Origin: Hungatella hathewayi
Lineage (GTDB): Bacteria > Bacillota > Clostridia > Lachnospirales > Lachnospiraceae
Reading direction: 5' to 3'
Assembly (NCBI GenBank): GCA_025149285.1
Contig: CP102274.1
Location: 6,428,489-6,492,488, forward strand
Length of the DNA stretch: 64,000 bases
Shown: positions 34,508-41,341 of the stretch, one piece after another
Layout of the letters: each line of letters begins with the position of its first letter
Numbering within the stretch: position 1 is the first letter of the stretch
The notes under the pieces: model-generated
Databases searched by the model: none
Seen by the model: the letters and a program-made list of their open reading frames with translations, nothing else
Told to the model about the DNA's origin: nothing
Position numbers and translations under genes: made by a program

Positions 34508-35885
34508 TTTTTCCTCCGCCTATTTGTATTTGCAGTACCGTATGAGTATCGTCTGTAATTTTATAATATTCGCTGATCCGGTATCCGATGATCCAGAGAA
34601 TGTGTGATCCGTCGGCCGCCAGCAGAATCTTATCGCGTTCTTCCTTCGGAATCTTTTCATCGATCATGAACGATTTGACTGTCTTTCTGCCGCCGCCGGC
34701 GAGTGTGATATAGTCTCCGGTTTCCCGATACCTCACAGAGAGCGTACTATTGATTTTATCATAATCAAACCATTTCGTATACCCGTTTTTGGGAATTTCC
34801 TGCCCTTTTTTGTAAGGAAATGTCGTTATAACGGGCGTTATTCCAGTTTCTTTGCCGCCGTTTTGAGAAAAAATCGTTTTTCCCTCTTTTTTAATCTGCA
34901 GTTCTCCATACGTCCGTAAGGCACAGCCTCCATCCGGCAGCTGAATCCGCCGTCCCACAGGCTTAAACAGAAGCTTCTCAGCCGCCTCCACGTGCACAGA
35001 CGTAATATCCTTCAATGACTGATACGTCTCTCCAATCATCTGCCGGATGACGTACTGCCTGACAATGGAGTCTTCCTGTTTCAGGATTTCTGCAGCAATT
35101 CCCACGGAACAAATGCCGCCCTCATCCGTTTTCTCCCGAATACCGTGCTTCTCCAGAATCTGCTTTGCTGCCTTCTCAAAATAAGTATCCGCTGCCGCTG
35201 CCGTCTTCGCTGCCTGCAGAATATTGGAGACCGCCCCTTCATTAATCCGTTTCCTGACCGCCGGAATAATCTCATGGCGCAGACGGTTTCTGATGTAATC
35301 GGTCCCGCTGTTTGTAGAGTCCTCACAATATGATATCTCTTTTTCTTCCAGATATGCAAGAATCTCTTTTCTTGTGACGGAAAGCAAAGGGCGGATTATA
35401 GTATCCCGCACCGGCTTCATCCCGCCGATCCCCTTTAAGCCGCTTCCGCGAAACAGATTATAGAGCACCGTCTCTGCCTGATCATCCGCGTGGTGAGCTA
35501 CGGCGATCTTCGACGCATGATGCGCAAGGCGCTGTTCCTCCAGGATCCGGTAACGCAGGTGCCTTCCGGCTTCCTCCTCTGACATTCCATTTACACGGGC
35601 GTATTCCGCCACATTTGCGTGCACACAAACAAAAGGCACTCCCAGATTCTCTGACAGTTCCTGTGCGTATGCGCTGTCACGGTCCGCCTCTTCTCCTCTT
35701 AATCCGTGGTGGACATGGACCGCGAAAAGCTCTATGTTCAGTTCGTTCTTCAGTTCATGAAGAATCATCAGAAGGCTCACGGAATCCGCTCCTCCGGACA
35801 GACCGATGATGACGCGGTCGCCGGGGACCAGCATATGGTTCTCCCCTATGAATTCCCTGATACTCTCCAGTATTTTTCTGTGCAT
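34497..35885 (-). CDS. tilS: tRNA(Ile)-lysidine synthase
   Basis: A 462-aa ATP-pyrophosphatase that converts C34 of the CAU-anticodon tRNA-Ile to lysidine, so that AUA is read as isoleucine. The PP-loop is S30-G-G-A-D-S. HHGLRGEEADRDSAYAQELS and RNRLRHEIIP are typical N-domain motifs; the C-terminal TilS domains lie beyond residue 330. It belongs to the conserved spoIIE-tilS-hpt-ftsH order. Upstream (minus) TTTCAC-17-TATATT may be its promoter. Confidence 0.95.
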   Translation of the reverse strand: MHRKILESIREFIGENHMLVPGDRVIIGLSGGADSVSLLMILHELKNELNIELFAVHVHHGLRGEEADRDSAYAQELSENLGVPFVCVHANVAEYARVNGMSEEEAGRHLRYRILEEQRLAHHASKIAVAHHADDQAETVLYNLFRGSGLKGIGGMKPVRDTIIRPLLSVTRKEILAYLEEKEISYCEDSTNSGTDYIRNRLRHEIIPAVRKRINEGAVSNILQAAKTAAAADTYFEKAAKQILEKHGIREKTDEGGICSVGIAAEILKQEDSIVRQYVIRQMIGETYQSLKDITSVHVEAAEKLLFKPVGRRIQLPDGGCALRTYGELQIKKEGKTIFSQNGGKETGITPVITTFPYKKGQEIPKNGYTKWFDYDKINSTLSVRYRETGDYITLAGGGRKTVKSFMIDEKIPKEERDKILLAADGSHILWIIGYRISEYYKITDDTHTVLQIQIGGGKNDE

Positions 35886-35996
35886 GGATACACCGCCTTT
35901 GTAAATTTTTCCCGGTATAGTTATAAATATACCATAAAGAGGATAATCGTGAAAGTCCGACTCGAAATGTCTTCCTGAAATTTAAAAAGAATGCCG

Positions 35997-36064
35997 CAGG
36001 TATCGGAATAAAGAATTCAGAAGGCACAGCCTCTGCGCCTTCTGAATTCTTAATCTGATACCTG
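35997..36064 (-). terminator. Long two-part hairpin between spoIIE and tilS
   Basis: An inner perfect 15-bp stem (36011-36025 and 36037-36051) is stacked under an outer 8-bp stem CAGGTATC/GATACCTG (35997-36004 and 36057-36064), with a T-rich minus-strand tail. It separates the sporulation-specific gene from the housekeeping tilS operon. Confidence 0.75.
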
Positions 36065-36117
36065 TCCGCACAGCTTAGCTTCGGCGCCTGCCAGCGCTTT
36101 ACAGGACGGATCTGCCG

Positions 36118-37530
36118 TCACCGGTCCCAGATACCGGCTGTCAGCACGGTCATATCATCGCCTACAAATTCATGGAAGGAACGGGCAAAGAGAAGAATCC
36201 GGTCAGCCATGTCCTGAGGATTTTTTACAGGCATTCCGGCTATGAATTCCAGAAGCGACAGCTCCTTGTCCTCCCCGGGAAGAGCATCGAGGACGCCATC
36301 GCTGACCATGATGATCCGGTTGTCATCCCACAGTTTTTTGGACAGAAGAATCGGTTCTACCGGATTTAAGATGCCCATGGGCACCTCTCCGGCCTCCAGG
36401 AGCTCCACTCCGGTAGGTGTCAGTATATAGGTGGCCGCGGCTCCCAGCTTCATGGCTTCCAGAATTCCGGTATGTAGGTCAATACAGGCCAGGTCAAGGG
36501 TTGCCGGATGCTGGACATTGCCGGTCAGCAGAAGAACCGTATTGACCAGTTTTAAGGCGGCCCGCGCAGAAAAACCGGTTTCCAGAAGTCTCTCTGTCAA
36601 TTCTATGACCTGACGGCTCTCCTCTTCTGCGATTTCACCGCTTCCCATACCGTCGGAAAGACTCATAATGACCTGGCCCGGCATAATCTGGCTGAAGCTG
36701 TAGTTGTCTCCTGATACGGATTCTCCTGTCTTTATGGCCCGGGCCGCGCCGTAGACCATACGGTAACGCCCCTTTTCCACAAAGCGGATGGTGGCCGGCT
36801 GCTTCGTGATTAAGTTTCGGCCGTCGTGGGCAACACACCATTCATTTTCGTCCATGGCTTCCTCCAGAAGCTCCGCCGCCTCTTTCGCGGTCACGCAGCG
36901 TCCGTTTCCAGTCCGCATGGTGAGAAAGGCTTCTTTCTGGTGATTTTCATACTCCAGAATCAGCATTTTCTCGATTACGATGTGGCGGCGCCTGAATACT
37001 TTCTCTACGGCGTCAGCTTTCTCCGGGGTAATGTCCACCGCCTTTTCCATCTGGTGGGAAAATTCCTCCAGGATGACGGCAAGCTCCTTAAACTGTATGA
37101 TCACCGCATCCCGGCTTTCCAGAAAACGGTTCTTCCAGGCTAAATTCATCGTTGCTTTTCCGAGACTGCGGTTCAGCTGGTCGACATACTCCTCCCGGCG
37201 TTTGCAGGTCTCAAGAAACATGCGGGGCATGTCCCCGTAATCCAGATTTCCCTTTTGCTCAAACGAGCGAATCAGATAATACAGATAGTAGTTGTTTTCC
37301 TGTTCCTGGCTGGAATAGATATTGCACTTGTTGCAGCCTGCGCATACCATGGCTGCGGCTGTCTGCATCGCCGCAATCCCATCTTCCTTCGTAAGTCCCT
37401 GTCCGGCGGACAATTCATCTGTACATGCTCTGGCCAGTTCCCCGAGAGAGCCTGCCATGTCATTTAATCTCTTCGCTGTATATACATTCACATCAGCCAT
37501 ATCGTGATGCTCCGCCTTACGTCTGAACAC
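36118..37530 (-). CDS. spoIIE: SpoIIE-like serine phosphatase lacking the membrane domain
   Basis: A 470-aa protein. The C-terminal PP2C/SpoIIE domain (about 245-470) has SLSDGMGSG, MVSDGVLDAL and DDMTVL, the metal-binding aspartates. The N-terminal part is a helical regulatory region with a CAGCNKC cysteine cluster near residue 70. SpoIIE of Bacillus (about 827 aa) dephosphorylates SpoIIAA to activate sigma F and has ten N-terminal membrane helices; none is present here. GTG at 37530 is chosen because AGGAGG lies eight bases upstream; the longer frame only translates a DNA tandem repeat. Position matches spoIIE. Confidence 0.87.
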   Translation of the reverse strand: MFRRKAEHHDMADVNVYTAKRLNDMAGSLGELARACTDELSAGQGLTKEDGIAAMQTAAAMVCAGCNKCNIYSSQEQENNYYLYYLIRSFEQKGNLDYGDMPRMFLETCKRREEYVDQLNRSLGKATMNLAWKNRFLESRDAVIIQFKELAVILEEFSHQMEKAVDITPEKADAVEKVFRRRHIVIEKMLILEYENHQKEAFLTMRTGNGRCVTAKEAAELLEEAMDENEWCVAHDGRNLITKQPATIRFVEKGRYRMVYGAARAIKTGESVSGDNYSFSQIMPGQVIMSLSDGMGSGEIAEEESRQVIELTERLLETGFSARAALKLVNTVLLLTGNVQHPATLDLACIDLHTGILEAMKLGAAATYILTPTGVELLEAGEVPMGILNPVEPILLSKKLWDDNRIIMVSDGVLDALPGEDKELSLLEFIAGMPVKNPQDMADRILLFARSFHEFVGDDMTVLTAGIWDR

Positions 37531-37546
37531 AAAAATTCCCTCCTGC

Positions 37547-37591
37547 CTGTTTTTATGCATACTGTTTTTATGCATACTGTTTTTATGCATA
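37547..37591. repeat. Three tandem 15-bp repeats in the spoIIE leader
   Basis: The unit CTGTTTTTATGCATA occurs three times in a row, followed by a partial CTGTT. It lies between the predicted transcription start (about 37600) and the ribosome site (37539-37544). Each unit contains the palindrome TATGCATA on both strands. Confidence 0.9.
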
Positions 37592-37606
37592 CTGTTCCTA
37601 ACGCAC

Positions 37607-37672
37607 ATTATATACAGGTTGGAGGGAAATATTTGTCAAATCTTAACACCCTGTCCCAAAAATATTACGACA
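37607..37672 (-). promoter_or_regulatory. Spo0A-type spoIIE promoter with 21-bp spacer
   Basis: On the minus strand TTGACA (37639-37634) and TATAAT (37612-37607) are separated by 21 bases, not 17. Sequences close to the 0A box TGTCGAA flank and overlap the -35: TGTCAAA on the plus strand (37634-37640) and TGTCGTA on the minus strand (37672-37666). In Bacillus the spoIIE and spoIIG promoters have the same stretched spacing and need Spo0A-P. Confidence 0.75.
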
Positions 37673-37676
37673 GATT

Positions 37677-38012
37677 TCATTCTTTTTTTTTCGGTTTCAG
37701 CAGAATCTCGTCAGGGTTCACCAGTCCCAGCTTCTGCTTCGCCACCTCTTCTATGTACTGCTTCGTCTGGACATAGATCCTGTACTCTTCCAGCTCCTTC
37801 GAGCGTTCCAGTTCCTTGTCCCTCTGAGCGGTTAAATTCTCCTCACGTATCTGGTATTCCAGTTCCTTGTCCTTTAAGGAGGCGCCCTTGACCGTCACGA
37901 TAACAGCCAGGCTGAATACCACGAAAGTGATACCAATCAGAGCCATACGGTTGCCCCATTTATCTTTTCGTCTTCTCCTAGATTTTCCAAAACTACTCAT
38001 TCTTTTCATCAC
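37677..38012 (-). CDS. divIC: DivIC/FtsB-family septum formation initiator
   Basis: A 111-aa bitopic membrane protein with a short basic cytoplasmic tail (KSRRRRKDKWG), one membrane helix (about residues 22-42) and an extracytoplasmic coiled coil with the end motif EVAKQKLGLVNPDEILLKP, diagnostic for DivIC/FtsB. It assembles with FtsL and DivIB at the division site. Located between yabQ and spoIIE as in Bacillus. Start may be either of two close Met codons. Confidence 0.9.
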   Translation of the reverse strand: MMKRMSSFGKSRRRRKDKWGNRMALIGITFVVFSLAVIVTVKGASLKDKELEYQIREENLTAQRDKELERSKELEEYRIYVQTKQYIEEVAKQKLGLVNPDEILLKPKKKE

Positions 38013-38020
38013 CAGCTATT

Positions 38021-38383
38021 CTATCGTTGCCGTTTTCTTCTGCGGCGGAAACACTTGTCTAGCTTCATTCTAAGATATTTCCACGTATTTTTCAAGAACT
38101 TTAGAAAAAACCTGCTGATCAGCCGGTCGTACAAAAACATTCCGGTAAAGACACCTGCGATGACGTATCCTCTTAAGCCTCCGTCATTCTGTTCATACAG
38201 CAGGGAGAAGGTCACCAGACTCGCATACACCCAGTATACCATGTCCTCCACGCCCATAATGACGGGAAGGTGAGGAATGAAGATGCGGAGGATTCTTAAA
38301 AAATCGTACGTCATCATTAGCCCTGCGCCCGTGGCAAAGCTGTAGAGCAGAAGTCTCACCTCATATAGAATATGGACGCTCAT
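38021..38383 (-). CDS. yabQ: Spore cortex biosynthesis protein YabQ
   Basis: A 120-aa protein with three to four membrane helices, matching YabQ in length and in the opening LYEVRLLLYSFATGAGLMMTYDFLRI. YabQ locates to the outer forespore membrane and is needed for cortex formation in Bacillus. Eighteen bases downstream of yabP; the C-terminal tail is very basic. Confidence 0.85.
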   Translation of the reverse strand: MSVHILYEVRLLLYSFATGAGLMMTYDFLRILRIFIPHLPVIMGVEDMVYWVYASLVTFSLLYEQNDGGLRGYVIAGVFTGMFLYDRLISRFFLKFLKNTWKYLRMKLDKCFRRRRKRQR

Positions 38384-38401
38384 AGGACTCCTTTAGGCTC
38401 A

Positions 38402-38686
38402 TTATTTGAATAATCTGGTAAACAGGGATTCCCCGGACTTTCTTAACGCCTCGTTGGAGGAATAGTTTAAACTGTCGATGGTACCGTCTAAATCCACCTC
38501 TCCTTTTTCCAGGGTCAGCCTGCTGACATGCAAGTCCTTCCCCTTGACAGTAAGAAGCCCCAGATCTGTATCAAGCACCACCTGATTCTCATCGAACGAC
38601 ACGACCTCCCGGATTCCCGTAACGGTTCCGGCCCCTCTGTTTTCCAGTGTAAGCTTATGCGGGCGGATATTCATCTTCTCTTCCAT
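38402..38686 (-). CDS. yabP: Sporulation protein YabP
   Basis: A 94-aa soluble protein of the YabP/YqfC family (PHKLTLENRGAGTVTGIREV and LLTVKGKDLHVSRLTLEKGE are typical). In Bacillus it acts in the mother cell and is needed for YabQ placement. Its ribosome site AGGAGG is buried in the stem of the hairpin at 38694-38728, seven bases before the start. Forms a pair with yabQ. Confidence 0.9.
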   Translation of the reverse strand: MEEKMNIRPHKLTLENRGAGTVTGIREVVSFDENQVVLDTDLGLLTVKGKDLHVSRLTLEKGEVDLDGTIDSLNYSSNEALRKSGESLFTRLFK

Positions 38687-38687
38687 T

Positions 38688-38728
38688 AAAAAACCTCCTA
38701 ATATACCTGTCTAAAGTATATTAGGAGG
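38688..38728 (-). terminator. Terminator of hup-rqcP whose stem contains the yabP ribosome site
   Basis: Perfect 13-base arms CCTCCTAATATAC / GTATATTAGGAGG (38716-38728 and 38694-38706 on the minus strand), followed by six T and then the yabP ATG two bases on. The second arm includes the yabP AGGAGG. Read-through RNA would therefore be terminated, and any full-length transcript would have the ribosome site paired. Confidence 0.85.
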
Positions 38729-38746
38729 CACGCCTCTTTATTCCTG

Positions 38747-38986
38747 TTAAATATAGCGATAAAGCTCTTTCGCTTCATCCTTTTTTACAGTCTCCGCCAC
38801 ATCCAGGACTTCCACCTTCACGGAGCTTGTCCCGAAATGAATTTCGATGATATCGCCTTCCTTAACATTTAAGGAGGCCTTCGCCGGTTTATCATTCACG
38901 ACCACGCGGCCCGCATCGCAGGCTTCGTTGGCCACGGTTCTTCTCTTGATGAGCCGGGAAACCTTTAGGAATTTGTCAAGTCTCAT
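38747..38986 (-). CDS. rqcP: S4-domain RNA-binding protein RqcP (YabO)
   Basis: A 79-aa single S4 domain protein beginning MRLDKFLKVSRLIKRRTVAN. In Bacillus RqcP works with RqcH in ribosome-associated quality control, helping alanine-tail synthesis on stalled peptides. It lies four bases downstream of the hup stop, so it is co-transcribed with the abundant HU gene. Confidence 0.93.
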   Translation of the reverse strand: MRLDKFLKVSRLIKRRTVANEACDAGRVVVNDKPAKASLNVKEGDIIEIHFGTSSVKVEVLDVAETVKKDEAKELYRYI

Positions 38987-38989
38987 GAA

Positions 38990-39265
38990 TTATGCGTTCA
39001 CCATATCCTTTAATGCCTTGCCAGCTTTGAACTTCGGTGTCTTGGAGGCCGGGATGTTCATCACTTCGCCGCTCTTCGGATTTCTTCCTTCTCTTGCTGC
39101 TCTTTCAGAAACTTCAAATGTACCAAAACCAACTAACTGGATTTTTCCGCCGTTAACTAATTCTTCAGATACTACATCTGTGAAAGCCTTAACTGCCTTC
39201 TCTGCATCCTTCTTGGACAGTTCTGCCTTCTCTGCTACTGCTGCGATTAATTCTGTTTTGTTCAT
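38990..39265 (-). CDS. hup: HU-family DNA-binding protein
   Basis: A 91-aa histone-like protein with the complete HU fold, opening MNKTELIAAVAEKAELSKKD and the DNA-binding arm around GFGTFEVSERAAREGRNPKS. It bends and compacts DNA as a dimer. Its gene has a near-consensus promoter and a TAGGAGGAAG ribosome site, as expected for an abundant protein. Confidence 0.96.
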   Translation of the reverse strand: MNKTELIAAVAEKAELSKKDAEKAVKAFTDVVSEELVNGGKIQLVGFGTFEVSERAAREGRNPKSGEVMNIPASKTPKFKAGKALKDMVNA

Positions 39266-39330
39266 TGATATCTTCCTCCTAGAATGTAGTATTTAACTAC
39301 GATTTTTCTCGTTAATACGATACTATATCA

Positions 39331-39359
39331 TTTATAGCTGTTTCTCCTGTTTTTGTCAA
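39331..39359 (-). promoter_or_regulatory. Strong promoter of hup
   Basis: On the minus strand TTGACA (39359-39354), a 17-base spacer and TATAAA (39336-39331), about 65 bases before the hup start codon. Confidence 0.8.
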
Positions 39360-39371
39360 GGTTTTTTACGC

Positions 39372-39752
39372 CTATTTCTTTCCCATCTTCTCCCGGCGTT
39401 TTATCTCATTCCACAATTCCAGACTTTCCTCTGGCGTAGCCGCTTTTGCATCACCAAATACATGCGGATGACGCCTCACCATCTTCTCGCAGATACCGTT
39501 TACCACATCAGCCACTGTGAACGCACCGTTTTCCTCCGCGATCCGGCTGTGTATCAATACCTGGAACAGCACATCTCCCAATTCCTCACAGAGATTTTCC
39601 ATGTCCTGATTGTCAATGGCCGCCAGTACCTCTTCACTCTCTTCTTTCAGGCATGGTTTCAGACTCTCATGGGTCTGCTTCCTGTCCCACGGACAACCGT
39701 GCTCCGAGCGGAGTTCCGCCGTAATTCTTACCAGATCCTCAAATGAATACAT
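39372..39752 (-). CDS. mazG: MazG-family nucleoside triphosphate pyrophosphohydrolase, single domain
   Basis: A 126-aa house-cleaning NTP pyrophosphatase. The MazG core is CPWDRKQTHESLKPCLKEES followed by the paired EExxE/ED metal-binding motifs (CEELGDVLFQVLIHSRIAEE). The start MYSFEDLVRITAEL is chosen for its AAGGGGG ribosome site. Bacillus YabN has an extra methylase-like domain; here only the MazG domain is present. Confidence 0.92.
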   Translation of the reverse strand: MYSFEDLVRITAELRSEHGCPWDRKQTHESLKPCLKEESEEVLAAIDNQDMENLCEELGDVLFQVLIHSRIAEENGAFTVADVVNGICEKMVRRHPHVFGDAKAATPEESLELWNEIKRREKMGKK

Positions 39753-39776
39753 AGATATCCCCCTTTTAACAAAAAT

Positions 39777-39811
39777 CCGGGCCGGATGGGCTGCTGCACC
39801 ATCCGGCCCGG
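39777..39811 (-). terminator. Terminator of metY
   Basis: Perfect 13-base GC-rich arms CCGGGCCGGATGG / CCATCCGGCCCGG with a 9-base loop; the minus-strand tail is ATTTTTG. It separates metY from mazG. Confidence 0.88.
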
Positions 39812-39849
39812 GAACGATTTTCTCTACCAGAAAATTATACGCTTTTTTG

Positions 39850-41148
39850 TCAGAAAACACAAGCAAATGCCTGTTCCAGATCTTCAATAATATCATCCAC
39901 ATGCTCCGTTCCGATGGAGAGGCGAATGGTCTCCGGCGTGATACCGCTTGCCGCCAGTTCCTGCTCCGTCATCTGGGCGTGTGTGGTGCTGGCCGGATGG
40001 ATTACCAGCGATTTGACGTCCGCCACATTGGCCAGCAGGGAAAATATCTTCAGGTGATCGATCAATTCCATTGCCTTCTCTGCTCCGCCCTCTATCTCAA
40101 AGGTGAAGATGGATCCGGCGCCTTCCGGAAAATACCGGTTATAGAGTTCATGGTACGGACTCCCGGGGAGTGATGGATGGTTGACTTTCTTTACGTGGGG
40201 ATTGGCGTTTAAATACTCCACAACCCGGAGGGCATTAAAAACGTGGCGTTCCACACGCAGGGACAGCGTTTCCAATCCCTGGAGCAGCAAAAAGGCATGC
40301 AGCGGCGCAAGTGTGGCTCCTGTGTCCCGCAGAAGTACTGCACGGATTTTCGTCACAAGAGCCGCCGGTCCGGCTGCTTTCGTAAAACTGACGCCATGGT
40401 AGCTGGGATTCGGCTCCACGAGCCCGGGGAATTTGCCGGATGCCTCCCAGTCGAAGCTTCCGCCTTCCACGATAACACCTCCCAGCGCAGTACCGTGACC
40501 GCCCATAAATTTGGTTGCAGAATGTACCACGATATCAGCCCCATGCTCCAGCGGGCGGAAAAGATACGGGGTAGCAAAGGTATTATCCACAATCAGGGGA
40601 ACTTTATGGGCATGAGCCACGGCGGCCACGGCTTCCATATCGATGATGCTGGAATTGGGGTTTCCCAGCGTTTCGATAAAGACGGCCTTTGTATTGGGGC
40701 GGATGGCCCGCTCAAACGCCCCGGGTTCGTCAGGATCAACAAAGGAAGCCGTCACACCGAATTCCGGAAGTGTGTGTGCAAGAAGATTATAGGTGCCTCC
40801 ATAGATGGTGGAAGCTGCCACAATATGGTCGCCTTCCCTGGCAAGCGCCTGAAACGTATAAGTGATCGCTGCCGCTCCGCTGGCCACCGCCAGCGCCGCA
40901 CTGCCTCCCTCTAAAGCTGCAACCCGCTGTTCCAGCACCTCCTCTGTCGGATTCGTCAGACGTCCGTAGATATTGCCTGCCGCCGAAAGACTGAAGCGGT
41001 CCGCCGCCTCTTTGCAGTTTTTAAATACGTACGATGTGGTCTGATAGATCGGAACCGCTCTGGCCCCTGTGGCCGGATCCGGTTCCTCCTGGCCGGCGTG
41101 GATCTGTAATGTTTCAAATCTTAACCCTTTTCTCTCTGACATATGCAT
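39850..41148 (-). CDS. metY: O-acetylhomoserine sulfhydrylase (PLP-dependent)
   Basis: A 432-aa enzyme of the Cys/Met metabolism PLP family that makes homocysteine from O-acetylhomoserine and sulfide. The PLP lysine is in HSATKFMGGHG; YGRLTNPTEEVLEQRVAALEGG and the ETLGNPNSSIIDM segment are family markers, and the length is right for MetY rather than cystathionine gamma-synthase. No SAM riboswitch or T-box is visible in its leader. Start ambiguity: ATG at 41148 or two codons on. Confidence 0.92.
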   Translation of the reverse strand: MHMSERKGLRFETLQIHAGQEEPDPATGARAVPIYQTTSYVFKNCKEAADRFSLSAAGNIYGRLTNPTEEVLEQRVAALEGGSAALAVASGAAAITYTFQALAREGDHIVAASTIYGGTYNLLAHTLPEFGVTASFVDPDEPGAFERAIRPNTKAVFIETLGNPNSSIIDMEAVAAVAHAHKVPLIVDNTFATPYLFRPLEHGADIVVHSATKFMGGHGTALGGVIVEGGSFDWEASGKFPGLVEPNPSYHGVSFTKAAGPAALVTKIRAVLLRDTGATLAPLHAFLLLQGLETLSLRVERHVFNALRVVEYLNANPHVKKVNHPSLPGSPYHELYNRYFPEGAGSIFTFEIEGGAEKAMELIDHLKIFSLLANVADVKSLVIHPASTTHAQMTEQELAASGITPETIRLSIGTEHVDDIIEDLEQAFACVF

Positions 41149-41224
41149 CCATCCTTTCCCCGTTCCTCATGCGGAACACGTTCGATTCATAGTATTCATA
41201 TCTCTTTGCTATGTATTGCGTGTT

Positions 41225-41253
41225 ATTGTACAGGAGACGGCATCGTCTGTCAA
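41225..41253 (-). promoter_or_regulatory. Promoter of metY with dyad in the spacer
   Basis: On the minus strand TTGACA (41253-41248), 17 bases, TACAAT (41230-41225). The spacer holds the dyad AGACG-N4-CGTCT, a possible repressor site. Confidence 0.75.
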
Positions 41254-41341
41254 TCTTTTTTTGAATATTTTTCCAATAAAACGGTATCCATATTACTTCA
41301 TTTCCCTTATAATCAGAAGCATAAACAGGAGGAACAACACG

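Noticed and set aside
37547..37591. Possible CRISPR-like repeats
   Set aside because: The three 15-bp units abut directly without spacers and no cas genes are nearby.
37531..37608. N-terminal extension of the SpoIIE-like protein with MHKNS repeats
   Set aside because: It is only the translation of a DNA tandem repeat upstream of a perfect AGGAGG ribosome site; the GTG at 37530 is the better start.
41148..41260. SAM riboswitch or T-box ahead of metY
   Set aside because: The leader is only about 70 bases from the predicted start and lacks the conserved cores of either element.
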